From Phytoseiulus persimilis (taxonomy: Eukaryota > Arthropoda > Arachnida > Mesostigmata > Phytoseiidae), in contig CM075103.1 in the NCBI GenBank assembly GCA_037576195.1, positions 27,984,723 through 28,048,722 on the forward strand: DNA of 64,000 bases, written 5' to 3'. The position numbers and the translations under genes are program-made. Under the pieces are notes generated by a model. It did not search any database, was not told the DNA's origin, and worked only from the letters and a program-made list of their open reading frames with translations. This document shows positions 1 to 11,300 of the stretch, piece by piece (positions within the stretch are counted from its first letter, which is position 1; each line of letters starts with the position of its first letter).

Positions 1-1347
1 TCGTCCAAGACGCGGATGGAAAATTGTTTTTCACCCCTTTTCCCCCTTCGCATGGGATCGTGATCCGAATCTCCGGTTGGGAACGGTGAGGTGCTTCCGT
101 GTCAGGTGCGAGCTGTGCAGATGTCTTTTCCGCAATTTGGGCAAGCGCTGCGATGCGGCGACGCGGAAGAATCGAACTCCGAATCGGGAGTTCTCTGAGA
201 TGAGCTAGCGATTCAAATCCGCGATTGGGAAACTCTGCTCGACCACGGATTGCCCGCTGAAGCTCGTCGTTCCCCAAATAATTAGCAATAAACCGTACAA
301 GCCTGATTCCCCCTGACCGCCCAGCTGACCTCGTTCAGAAGGTCATAGACCAGCAGTGAGCTCGTGGCCCAAAAGCCGCGGTATCTGGACAGCCCACACC
401 GCGTTGCCTTTGACGGAACACTCTCCCAGGGATCATGACCGCGAAAACTCCCCTTTTGTGAATCCAACGAAAGCCCTCCTCACCTCGAGGTCTCCCCAGG
501 AAAACGGTGATGGATGGCACCCTGGCGAGCCAAAAGGTCTTCATCCAACAATTTTTATGGATCGTCCACAGCGGTCGTTGTCGCCACCGAACCCTACCAG
601 GGCAAGGCGAGCCTCCTGAGAGTCATGAGTGAGGACCAGCCGGAGAGCGAGGCTCCCTGAGCTAAGCTTTGCAGCTAGTTGAGCGAACAGCGATGCAACC
701 GAGAGATTGAACGAAGAAATCAAGGCGATGAGCACAACCGAAAGCTGAACACAGGTACGGTGAAGGGAGTCTGGGATCAGTGCTACCGCGATATGAGCTC
801 CGGGTTCACCGCCCGACTGGGGTGGTGTTTGACTCTTCGACCGTGCTCTGGATCCGCGATTAATGAAGCTTCCATGAAGTGCGACCGGACGGCTGCTACT
901 CAATGGCAGCGAGGGCGAATCCGGAAAACCTTGAGGCGTTTCAATAGAGTTCCTCCACTTTCGTTCGTCTTAAGAACCGCTTGTAGCCATCCGTTCAAAC
1001 CCCGCCGAGGAGTCAGTCGGGCTCGATGGAGCTACTCTCGACTCTGCATCGTCCGAATAAACTCGAGAGTTGAGATCCGGATGTGAGTGTCAATCTCACA
1101 CTCTTATCTGATGTGAATGCCGAGAACTCACCGGGGAACATCAGTCGTCGCGAACACGATGTGTTGTGATAGTCGCCGTGATTAGCAACTCACGAATCTT
1201 GCGTCAGCAATCACAAAGGTTGGGAATCGTTCGTTGTTCTCTTTCTGCGAGGCTCGTGTGTGGAACATCGCTCCATCACTGGATTGGTCGAGTGCGGAGC
1301 ATCGATTGGCTCGAAGATCAGCATCGAAGAAGACCAAGTATCCGGGA
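1..1347. other. No assigned gene
   Basis: No protein family is recognisable on either strand. Open frames of 60-135 codons exist, but most begin at non-ATG codons and lack paired splice sites. A hydrophobic, leucine/serine-rich open frame on the minus strand near 600-790 resembles a signal or membrane segment but has no ATG, so it is not called. Confidence 0.5.
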
Positions 1348-1827
1348 ATGGAGTCGACAGGAGACAAGAGCTCTCCGACGGGAGCGCGGAACGCAAACGA
1401 GCAGCGTGAACGCAGGCGTGCCGGACGGAGGAATAGAAACACCGAGCGCTTCGACGAGGATTTGGATCTGCGAACACGTCAACCGATCTTCGAGGAGCTG
1501 CAGTTTCGAAGATGTGATGAGAAGCGAAGATACGAGTGCGTGATGCGTCTCAATCTACCAGGACCTTTGGACGTGGACGATATCGAAGTCAGAAGTGATG
1601 GGACCGTTGTGTCGATTGTGGCGAAAAGCGAGCTTGAAAGTTCACTGGAATGCATCAGTCATCGAATTCGCTTGACTCTACCGGCTCCGAAGTGGTGCGA
1701 TATGGAGAAATTTTGTGCTTCATTATTGGCGGATGGTTCCCTGAAGCTGACTGTTCCTTACGGTCTTGATAAACCGCGCTTGAGGCGTCTTAGGAACATA
1801 GTTCCGATTCCGGTCGGACACGAATAA
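1348..1827 (+). CDS. Small heat shock protein (HSP20/alpha-crystallin domain), copy A
   Basis: A 159-residue protein from a single exon. Small heat shock proteins are ATP-independent chaperones that hold unfolding proteins, usually as cytosolic oligomers. The first 50 residues are charged and arginine-rich. An alpha-crystallin domain runs from about residue 60 to 138. It shows the family pattern of a beta strand starting YECVMRLNLP, a strand with GTVVSIVAK, ISHRIRLTLP, and the signature A-DGSLKLTVP near the end. A C-terminal I-P-V (154-156) matches the I-x-I/V motif used for oligomer contacts. I chose the ATG at 1348; the frame is open further upstream but only from a TTG. The stop codon overlaps an AATAAA poly(A) signal. 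The sequence is divergent from typical animal HSP20s. A paralogue lies about 950 bases downstream on the same strand. Confidence 0.78.
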   Translation: MESTGDKSSPTGARNANEQRERRRAGRRNRNTERFDEDLDLRTRQPIFEELQFRRCDEKRRYECVMRLNLPGPLDVDDIEVRSDGTVVSIVAKSELESSLECISHRIRLTLPAPKWCDMEKFCASLLADGSLKLTVPYGLDKPRLRRLRNIVPIPVGHE

Positions 1828-1828
1828 A
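1823..1828 (+). terminator. Poly(A) signal of HSP20 copy A
   Basis: AATAAA overlaps the TAA stop codon of copy A, so the 3' untranslated region would be only 15-30 bases long, which is unusually short. Confidence 0.6.
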
Positions 1829-1890
1829 CGATTCATTGGGGAATGTTTTGAGAGGAAAACTGAGGGCATGGCCGTTCCTTCATCCTAGAA

Positions 1891-2484
1891 ATGGAAACAT
1901 CTCATTCCGATTTGAATGATTCATCACGCTTGTCCCGAGCCAAACACCCAGTGGAGCGACCGTTGAGAATCTCCATCTCGGAGATTCAATGTAAGGTGGA
2001 CAGGGAACGTGAAACATGCATGTACCGTGAATATCCCGACTCACGTACATGCCCGCTTATTGGAGTCCGCCTACCTTCCGGAGGTTGCTATTTCAGGCCC
2101 GGTATTTTCGGTAGGGGGTACTCCCGTTCATCCTTCAATATTTCAAAAGAAAGTCTGTTCGATGTGAGACTGCCCTCCAGCGTCGGGCTCATGAAAGCCT
2201 GTTTCTATTCACAGGGTACGACGGCCCCCTGTTGCCAAGCCGGAGAAATCGAACGACTGCTTCGTCGCATCCCTGGCTTGTTGACAGGCACATTAGGGGG
2301 AAGATCTGGCCAAGAGGTTTCTCGGTCTTCAGGGAAGAGACAGAGGAACCAATTCCCGGGTCCACCCGGAGCCCATTCGCGCGGTCCCGGAATCGAACTT
2401 GATGATAGTCCTATTCACAACAAGAACCATCCACTGAGGGAGAGTTTTCTTACATCACTGACCGTTCAGTGTGAGCTGATTTAG
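1891..2484 (+). CDS. Open frame of 197 codons between the HSP20 copies, product unknown
   Basis: An ATG-initiated uninterrupted frame lies between the two HSP20 genes on the same strand. I recognise no domain. The N-terminal half is polar; the middle carries several cysteines and glycine-rich stretches with no clear pattern. An open frame this long is expected roughly once by chance in a window this size, so it may be non-coding spacer. Its position between two paralogues raises the possibility of a decayed third copy, but I do not see the alpha-crystallin strand pattern in it. Confidence 0.2.
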   Translation: METSHSDLNDSSRLSRAKHPVERPLRISISEIQCKVDRERETCMYREYPDSRTCPLIGVRLPSGGCYFRPGIFGRGYSRSSFNISKESLFDVRLPSSVGLMKACFYSQGTTAPCCQAGEIERLLRRIPGLLTGTLGGRSGQEVSRSSGKRQRNQFPGPPGAHSRGPGIELDDSPIHNKNHPLRESFLTSLTVQCELI

Positions 2485-2779
2485 TTAGACTACATCAAGC
2501 AGAGTATTCGACATTCCGATATCAGTCGACGGAGATCGGATTTCGGCTTCATTGATGTTCGACGTCGACTTTCTCGGGGAGAAATTAGATAACGATAGAG
2601 CGGAAATGCATCGGATGCCACCCTCTCCCGGAGGCGGCTAAGACAGCTTGGGGGTGTAATGCGCAGTGATCCATTATTCCGGAGCGCGGGCTGAAGGAAC
2701 CCGGAAGCTGAGGATCCACACAAGCGCAAGTCGCGAGCAAGCTGACTCCGAACAGACCCGGCATCATCCCGTGTGCTCG

Positions 2780-3118
2780 ATGCCTCCAGCAGCAGGGGCG
2801 GCTCCCACCCGCTACCCAGTGTTCAGACATCTGTATTTTCGCGAGACGACCCGACCGAACAAGTACTTCTTCATAGTAAGTTTGAACTTGCCCCAAATCC
2901 CCTACCCAGAAGACGTTGATGTGAGAGTCGACGGGAATACAGTTCGTATCTGCGCCAAGCTGGAAATCACCTCGGCCGACGGACTCAGGACCGTCCGTCA
3001 CAGCGTTGAGCTCAGTCTCTCGGCGCCCGAGGACTGTGACTTGAGAACTTTGGGAGCGGCTCTGACACCCGACGCACGTCTCGTCATGATTGTTTCGCGT
3101 AGGGCAGCGGCACGTTGA
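2780..3118 (+). CDS. Small heat shock protein (HSP20-like), copy B
   Basis: A 112-residue single-exon protein. It aligns with copy A over the alpha-crystallin domain: YFFIVSLNLP matches YECVMRLNLP, then DVDVRVDGNTV and ICAK, VRHSVELSLSAPEDCDL, and a degenerate end strand (LTPDARLVMIV where copy A has LADGSLKLTV). The N-terminus is short (about 28 residues before the domain), and the C-terminus ends in arginine/alanine without an I-x-I/V motif, so large oligomers are less likely. The ATG at 2780 is the first in frame; upstream codons are open but start only at GTG. Same strand and orientation as copy A, consistent with tandem duplication followed by strong divergence. Confidence 0.68.
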   Translation: MPPAAGAAPTRYPVFRHLYFRETTRPNKYFFIVSLNLPQIPYPEDVDVRVDGNTVRICAKLEITSADGLRTVRHSVELSLSAPEDCDLRTLGAALTPDARLVMIVSRRAAAR

Positions 3119-3159
3119 AATATTTGGAACGAATGTCTTGCGGCGCACTGTATGATCGA

Positions 3160-3165
3160 AATAAA
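3160..3165 (+). terminator. Poly(A) signal of HSP20 copy B
   Basis: AATAAA lies 42 bases after the copy B stop codon, giving a short 3' untranslated region of about 60 bases, similar in style to copy A. Confidence 0.6.
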
Positions 3166-4883
3166 ACGAGCCCAAGTAATATATTCGACAGAAGAGGTGT
3201 CAGTTTCATTTTCAGGGGACCCACTTCTGGAACCAACTTGATTTCTAGCCACTAAAGCCCAACTTTGGTGTCTTAGTTTACGCGTCGAAGCGAACTGCGG
3301 CATGACGTCATGATGAGAATTACATAGCTTCCATTCGTCGTCCGCTCTTTGAAGTAAGCTCGGGTCAAGCCAGAAATAGCCTCTCGGTTTGAATCGGCGA
3401 CCGCCTTCGCAAGACACTACCTTGAGCGATCATGGAGAGGATAATCTACTCAATTCCCATTGTAGAGGAGTCTTCATCGCAGCGGCTCAGACGAATCGGG
3501 GACGCCCTTGGCTCAATTACTCTGGATTTCGGCCCATGCCTGTCGGGACGGTTCGAATGCTATTACCCTCTTTCGCAAGACTAGATGATTCAATCAACAC
3601 TGTGCCGGCGTAGATGGATACAATTCCCCATGGAGCAACTGAAAGTGCGCGAGTCGGCGAGGTGTTTACCCAAGTCGACCCTCTCCCCTGGAAATTCCTC
3701 TCCACGTGACTGTTGACATTCTTTCCCCCGAAGGCTTCTCCCGGAGCAGACGACGTTGACAACATAGAGCAGAAAAATGACTACTTTCCCTCGTCGTTGA
3801 CATCGAGCGCTCACTATCCGTCACTCACTGGAGGAGGCTAGACGAGGCCTTCTCTCCCATTCAATGTTTTCCGTGAGTTCGGGCAAGAGAATTCGATATG
3901 GTAGAGCAGGAGTGATCCACGAGATCGACTCTATGGTCTAAGGTCCCGAGCTTCGTGGTCTGACGTTAGACATCGAGAACACTCGGCACCGACTTTGAGT
4001 TCCGATCGAGCTAGCTGGGAAGCAACACCGACGGTGTCGACGTGAGTCGGTGCGCGTGATAACCCAACTGCTCCCAGCTTTCATTCCTCCGGAGATCACC
4101 TGGTTCGGGGGAAACGGATTTCGGAAGCTTGTCGTGATCCTTCGTTCAGGTTCAGGCTCTCCTATAGTGGATCTGCTCCTCGTTGAATTTCCTGACTGAC
4201 AATTCCATGACTTCTGCTTCCAGAAAGCGTGACGTTATCCGGAGCAGGCTGGAACGCCGGCTAGTGACCGACGGAAACCTCGCGGAACTTCCGAACTCGG
4301 ACAACTACGCTAGAAAAAGAGGTTCGGAGGTCTTTTATGGTGAAGTGTGGCGCTTGGTCACTGAACTCCTTGTACCGAACACAAACGTCTGACATCCACA
4401 TAACTAGATACTTCAAGGAGAACAACGACTTAGGGGTTTTGTCACTCGGACCTGAGAGTCCTGAAACGTTCAATAAAATCAGCCTCAAGTCGAGCGGCCG
4501 CAGCCGACGACAGTATCGCGCTTTCCATCGCGAAGCCCGCGTTGGAATATGAGCTGCGGAGCCCAGCCTATATGAGTGCTTCAACGAGTCAATGTATCCG
4601 GAAGCGGCGGACTCCTTGGTCGAGCTTCTCTACTGATTTCGGATATCCGCGACTTTCTTTCCTTGTCTGGCGCATGATTATGGCTCTGTAAACAATTAGG
4701 GATCGAAATACAGCTCGTCAACTGCTGAACGGGAGTCAATCTGAACAGTTCTAAAAATCAAGCTTCTATGACGGGTTGTGCCAGTTCCAGGAGATTGCTG
4801 AAAGCACTGGCGTGAGCGGTATTCTTCTATCCATTCCTATCCAAAGCCTCTGATTTCGGGTAAATACCGGAAATATTTCAGCC
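3166..4883. other. Intergenic region upstream of the BTB gene
   Basis: No recognised gene. A polypyrimidine-poor but acceptable splice acceptor (ATATTTCAG) ends two bases before the BTB start codon at 4884, so a non-coding 5' exon of that gene probably lies within this stretch. A small plus-strand open frame (ATG at 4207, about 60 codons, highly charged) could belong to it but has no support. Confidence 0.45.
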
Positions 4884-7464
4884 ATGCCAACCCTTGGAGA
4901 CAGACTCTACGAGCACCGGGTCGCCGGCCGGTTCTGCGACGTCGAGCTCATACCGAATGATTCATCGACTGGAATAAAGTGCCACAAGCTTGTGTTGATG
5001 GCCTCCAGCGAGTACTTCAGCTGCATGTTCTCGTCAGGTGAGTACGGATCGAGACAGCGACCACCCGCGCTCACTTTGTGGCGCGTCGTCCCCTCTGACC
5101 ACGTCGACCGCACCGTTAGCCAGAAAAAATACCCGTGGGGGACCGAAAAATTCCGCGCCTAAGAGGCATGCCTAGTAGTGCTTCCGGGAGCGGTTGACCC
5201 CCGCCTCCGGCACGAGACTGTGGTCAATCCAGCTGAATCAATCTGCCGAGTCCGTCAGGAACCTCGGCCTTCAGAGCATATCTAGAGTCGGAAGTGACGA
5301 TTCTGCTCGATTTCAGGCATGCGTGAAACTTCGGCTCACTCCGTGACCTTAGCTGACTGCCGCTTGGAAGTTCTGACAATGCTGATAGACTTCTTCTACA
5401 AGAACGAACAGCCGCAAGGAGTAACATGTGACAACGTGTTGGAGCTTTTCTCGTGGGCTATCCGTTGTGATCTACCAAAACTCCGCGATCACTGCTGGGA
5501 CTTCATACGCAATTCTCTTGGACCTGACAACGCTTTCAGCGTTCTATTTTTCGCCGTAGCGCATCATCTGAGCAAAATAAAGTGAGTTTGGATTCTGAGA
5601 TTCGGAATGCTATTGAGCGGCGGCGTTTCGCGCGAAATCCGTTCCTGAAACGGTGGGGCCTCCGCGATCGCCAGCTTGAGCTGGTTCTTGATCGCCTGGA
5701 TTTAATTTCGTTCCCCTCTCCAGGAAAGCGTGCATCCAGTTGATTCAGAGACAGTTTGCTGCACTTAGTGATGCGGAAGAATGGATGGATTTATCGTACG
5801 AAACGCTGAAAGATATACTCTCCTATCAAATGCTACGGGTACTGCACGAAGACACCGTGCTCGAAATACTCATGCGCTGGACTCAGCGGCATTCGAACCA
5901 CAGAGATCTCCTTAGCATAGTTCACGTCGAAAACCTCTCGCAACCTTCTCTTGAGAAGTACAAAGATTTCCTCCGAAGCGTCAACTACGTCCCGGCGGAA
6001 CCGGCGGTGAGGTCAGTGTTCGCAAGATTACAAACAGTGGTTGATTTTGTCATTTCCTCCGAATGTTTCCGAATCCTTCGGCTCTGGCTGAAAGCGACGA
6101 TCTGTTTGCAGATGCCCGTCGTACCATGTGCATCTGATGCTCCAGTATAAGGACGATATGGGTCTGCTCGCTGTCCTCTGTGTCACAAACAGTCAAGTCG
6201 ACGTTTATCGATACCCTGAGATTAGCATCGGTGAATACGATCGCCAGGAGCACTTTCAAGTCGAATGTTGCACGATCCATACTGATGGCATCGTGTTGGG
6301 CGCGTGTCGGAACTTGAATTTATTTTCCTACAATCACACGAATCGCCAAGTGATATTCTGCGAGAACCTGCAAATGTGAGTAATGCACCGACCCTTCCTC
6401 GATTCTCCAGCGGAATGAGAACGCTGTGAGTTTTCTCTCTCGGTTGGGGGAACTGGTCGGAAATGAACTGCGTGGGCGAAATCTTTAAGTGTGAATCATT
6501 GCTTTCAGCCAAAGGGGCATGCATTGTGGTATGAGGCAAGCCGCCATCTTGGATCTCGCCTCGATTCATGATCATCTGTGGGCTCTGGTTCGAGAACCGG
6601 ACTCGAAGGGAGTTCACGTCGCTTGTTATTCACCGCATCTCGGAGTTTGGGACACGGTTCTGGAAGTGCCCTACGACGTCCACAGAATTCTCGATGACTC
6701 TGGCGCAAAACCATTCCCTGGTGTGTACGTGCTGAGGAAGAGCGGAAATCTTCTACAACTTCCCGCCAAAGTTAGTTGATTTGATGGCGTTGCGACACGT
6801 TTTCGTTCATTGGCAAAATAGTTGGGAAATTAGATGTTTCTCTGAATCGTCGCTCTCCGCGATGAGTTTCTTTTGTCGACTCCAGGGTTCTAACCGAACA
6901 GAAAAATGTTCCGACAGCAAGCGCCGCCCCGAGTCGCATCTCACTTCTTGAGCTGTGCCAAGAATCGCGCCTTCATCGATTGCGAAGGCCTGGTACTTCC
7001 CAGCGGATGCGTTATGGTACACGGCAAAGATTCCGCCGCAGACTTCTGGACCTGTTGTTACGATGCCAGAAAGGAGGCGTGGGAACCTGATGCGGTCAGA
7101 TTATATCACGATCAAACCCAGGACGACGAGGTAAGCCTTTGACTCTCAAACCCGAATACCATTGGAGCGTCTCCCACTGAGCTCTTGCGGTTGATTCGCG
7201 AGTGGCGAGCAATCAAAGGAGATGAATTTTGAATCTGGAATGATTTCGAAGTCCGGCTCCAATTTCCAGGATGTCTTATCCTACAAATTGTTCCTAGAAG
7301 GCACAGAAATATATCTCGTTGAAGAATGGAGCTCAGGCTCACTCACCCTCAACCAGTGGTCTTCTGAGGATATCAGGTGGAATTTGTTGAAAGTTTTCAA
7401 GGAGCCGAGAACGCGACTCGTCGGCCATATTCACCGTAATTATTGTGATGCCGATAGCGACTAG
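4884..7464 (+). CDS. BTB-BACK domain protein (kelch-like family, degenerate C-terminus)
   Basis: Seven exons join in phase: 4884-5037, 5317-5581, 5724-6011, 6112-6375, 6509-6770, 6918-7130, 7270-7464, giving 546 residues. All introns are GT-AG, 100-279 bases. The BTB domain fills about residues 1-125 (FCDVEL near the start, CHKLVLMASSEYF, then FYKNE and the VTCDNVLELFSWA helix). A BACK domain follows at about 140-240. In this family BTB dimerises and binds Cullin-3, and the C-terminal propeller picks the substrate. Here residues 240-546 sit where kelch repeats belong and contain repeated beta-like blocks (VDVYRYPE, PGVYVLRKSGNLL, FWTCCYDARKEAW) but lack the diagnostic double glycines. Exon 6 start is the least certain boundary; 6918 is the acceptor that keeps phase. 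The 3' end faces the UNC5 3' end. Confidence 0.88.
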
Positions 7465-7849
7465 TCCATTAAATGTGTTATCTGTATACAATTGAACATT
7501 TCTCTTTGTGACTCGACCCAGGCACTTTGGTGGCTCTGCAACTTTTCTTGAACCAGTAGAAAAGACATTGGGTCTGTGCCATGGTGGCCCTCGACAAGTT
7601 TGAGAGCTCTCAGCCCGACTTCCAGGAACGTCGGAACGCAGGACGTTGCCGAGCGGATGTTAGTGCTCTGCGTTCCGAAATTCTCCTGATGATCGAAAGA
7701 TCCGCGGTCTCTATGCCGGATCAGAATGATCCAAACAGTTGAGAGCTTTCCATGTATATGAGTCATATGATATGACATTTCATTAATGTTAACTCGATCG
7801 ACGCTGATCGCTCGACCAATGTTATGACTACTATCGGAATGTTTCCGAG

Positions 7850-7855
7850 AATAAA
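7850..7855 (+). terminator. Poly(A) signal for the BTB-BACK gene
   Basis: First AATAAA on the plus strand after the BTB stop, giving a 3' untranslated region near 400 bases. A second AATAAA at 8054-8059 is an alternative that would overlap the end of the UNC5 transcript. Confidence 0.5.
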
Positions 7856-7995
7856 TGTTGTCAACCGTGAAGCGCGTTCTCTTCCAGAATTCCGCGAATG
7901 TTTTTTTTCCATATTGGACCCTGCATTCGGTGTTCGTTCTGATGGAAAGGAAGCTCAGAACATTCCTATCAATTGGAATATGGTTACTCCTCTGT

Positions 7996-8001
7996 TTTAT
8001 T
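7996..8001 (-). terminator. Poly(A) signal for the UNC5 gene
   Basis: TTTATT on the plus strand reads AATAAA on the minus strand, about 320 bases after the UNC5 stop. It lies between the two possible BTB poly(A) signals, so the convergent transcripts end within about 200 bases of one another and may overlap. Confidence 0.5.
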
Positions 8002-8321
8002 GTACGCTTCATCGCGATCATCACTCGATTCGTTCTCATTTCATATCTCTCATAATAAATATACACTAGTTTACAAAACTTTACAACGTATGCATTCACA
8101 CTTTAACAGCAGTCTCAACATGGTTTGTGCCGTCCCTTCGATCGCAGAAAACACGGGCAGCCAGTACCATAACAGGCTGGCGGGGCTTGGATACCAATAT
8201 TCTTGAAACATTCGGAGGGCGGCTCCTCGAGCAGAAAATTTCAATCTCCCTCAGCCCCAACTCTCTGGTTCGCTCCCGTAGACTGGATTGCGTCCACAAT
8301 CCTTATGAGGCCGAAAATAGA

Positions 8322-11300
8322 TTACACCCACGCCCCGAGTAGATCCTCAGCTGCTGAGATCACTTCCGGTCGGCCGAGTGACCTCATCAGAACCAGCAAA
8401 CTCGTGGGTGCTTCGACGTCCCGTTGACATGCTTCCCACAGATCCAAGAGATGCGATGCTGGACTAGCTTTTTGAGCAAAATAGATCAGATTCCTGAGGG
8501 GGAAAAAAAACATTTCAGTGTCAAGCGCATCCGATACCGGCAGGGTAATAGAAATTTCGAAGTTTCCGAGACACCCACCTGTTGCTCATCCCTAAATGCT
8601 GAGCCAATTTCCGCCAATCTCGACCGTCGTCTCTAATCGGATCCAGCAGATCGGATATTCTCCTCCGACACTCCGTCGATAGTCTGAAACCATCCACTCG
8701 CTTCACGGCGCGTTGGGACGCCACCGTTTCGAAAACGTTCCTGTATATCGGCCACGCGGTTGAGGAGTTGAGGTTGAGAACCTGTCGGTGGGACTGGTTC
8801 CCTCTCTGATAGACCGTGACGCGACACTCCAGGGCAACGTCGTGGGCTGAGAACGACGTCGTGTGCGGACACGTCAGCGTGAACGTGCAATGCGCACTCT
8901 GCAGAGTACTCCAGACTTTTCTGAAAGGTATCTCCTGCAGTGAGCCGCAAGATTCGGTTTCCCAGCCCGCAGGAAGGGTTTCTTCGTCGAGGGCGACGCA
9001 GAGATTCGCTCCGCCGTCGTGCAATTGCATCGTTTTCGGACTTTCGACCAGTGTGTAATTGTCCTCGTGGAGGGCCAGGACCGCCTGCACGGACGCTTTG
9101 GTGTCCTCTACACAGTGCACTTTCAGAGTGCGTTCCTTCTGGTTGACGCTCCTCCGTTTGGAGAGGAAAGCCAGAACAGTTGAAGACTTGGTTGCGAAAG
9201 TATTCAGCTTGGACTCTCCGCAGAGAACAAACGAGGCCAGATGATCCGTTTGGATGTGACACATGTTCTCGTCAACATGACACAAAATGTCGGTCGTTGT
9301 TTCAGGGCTTTCTAGCGAGAGTTTCTTCCTCCAGCTGGAATAGTTCCTGTTCGACCCTTGGACGCAGGACATGAGGTGGACGTTCCACTTGGCAGGCTCA
9401 CAAGCACAGTGGTCGAAGGACAGAACCGCAGGCCGTGCGAGGTTCAGGTCCGAGGGTCCACACTCGACGACTGCGCTGAGCACACTGAACTTGTCCTTGA
9501 GCCAGTTTGGCAGATCCCGGCCACTGTTCAGGACGGACAGGAAAATTTTCTTCTTGCTCTGGCCGATGGCGCCGGGAGGCAACGTCAGAGAAACTCCGAG
9601 GTGATCGAGCGAAACGCGTCCGCCTTCCGGACCGATGATGGCCGACGCGGTGAACGGTGATTTCTGGCTGAGCGAGACGTTGTCAGAACCTTCGTCAGGA
9701 ATCGTATCGTAGATGAGGTCGTACTCCTGGCCGTACTGTCCTCCGCTGTGCTGGGAGCCGCATTCACTTCGGGTTGTTTTGCTCGTGGAACTCGGCGTGT
9801 GAGACCTGGTGGTAAAAGTTGCGCGCACTTGCATCGGAGTCAGCGATGCAGTGCCGACGTTCGGACTGTACAGTTGTTGCAGGAGCGGTATGGTTACCGC
9901 AGGATCCATTTTTCTCTCGACCAAGTACTCCTGGTGGCGGGGGTCCAAGCTCATGATGTCCGCCGGGAGCGTGGCAAGCGCTGTGGGGCAAACGATTCGA
10001 TGGGAGTCGGGATGCAGAGACGGGAGAACGGGGGAGAACCCTCAACCGCTCGCATGTTCGAACATCACGGGGAAGTAACTCACCATTGACCGGAACACTC
10101 GCGTATGGGTGAGGAGGTTGGCGCTTGTTGTGGGTGGGTTCGTCTCTCGGCCAGAAACGGATGGCGATGATGAAGGTGAACGCGAGGATGATCGCTGCCA
10201 GGGCCATGCCTATGACCATCGCGACCGCTTGCACACTGCCCAGGTTGGACACGATGAAACCTGAGGAATCGATTGCCTTTTAACGGAATTGCTGCACGAA
10301 CTCAGCTCAAAGAAGCTCAGTGGGATTCCGGCCCATGTTTTCAATGATTCATTGCAACGTGCTTTCCCAACGATCGCACGTCAGGGTGGAAACCTCTGCG
10401 GAGAACGCAACCAGTTCCGTGGTAAGAAAATTTGCACGTACGCTCACCTTGCTCATGCCCGGGCGCTGGATGATCGAGAATGGTGTTGGTCTCTACCCCG
10501 TGCGGGGGAGGCGGCAGCGCAGGAGGGTAAGCGAATCCGTGGCGACATTCCCCGCCCGTACACGGTTCGGACATGTGATCCTCCTTCTCTTCGCAGAGGA
10601 TCGATTTCCTCGTGGGTCTCCCTACGCCGAATGTGCATCGACGCTGGCGATGCCTCCTGCAACTGGGTCCGCACGCTGACCAGGCCGACCAGGGTGTCCA
10701 GACATCAGCCGTTTCTTCGAGATCCTTCTCTCTCGATGTCGAACAATCCCTCCTCGATGAAACACACTCGGTTTTCTCGATGTAGTTGCCGTAACAGTCC
10801 TTGCCCCCGTTCCGAGGAGGTGGGTTCGTGCAGGACCTGGTGCGGCTTCGGTAACCTCTGCCGCATTTCGAAGAACACTCGCTCCAGGCCCCCCACGGTG
10901 ACCAACTGCCGTTCGCTGGAATTATTCGAACTCTCAGCTGAATTCGCGGGTAGTGTCCGAAACAGTCTTCGGGAAGCATTCGAAACATTCTCGAATCGCT
11001 CGCAAAAAGATTCAGTTGATCGTCTGTTCCTTCACCAAACTTCTTTGTCCCCAACGACCGCTAACTCCGCTTCGTCGAACGTCAACTCACCTTTGACCTC
11101 GATGGAAACAGTTTCCCCGAGTCGAATCTGTTCCTTGCCGTTAGTGCCGACAGTTTTTATGCCACAAGTGTAATTGCCCTCGTTTTCGACTTTGGCTCTA
11201 AGGATGAGAAGATCACCGCCTTCGGGATTGACGTTGTCATCGAACAGAAGCGGCGCTCCATTCAACAACCAGAACGTCGAGGTCTCGGTTCCTTTCGGCG

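Noticed and set aside
10289-11173. 294-codon plus-strand open frame
   Set aside because: It lies antisense to the UNC5 thrombospondin and Ig exons, whose identity is certain; it is a mirror frame.
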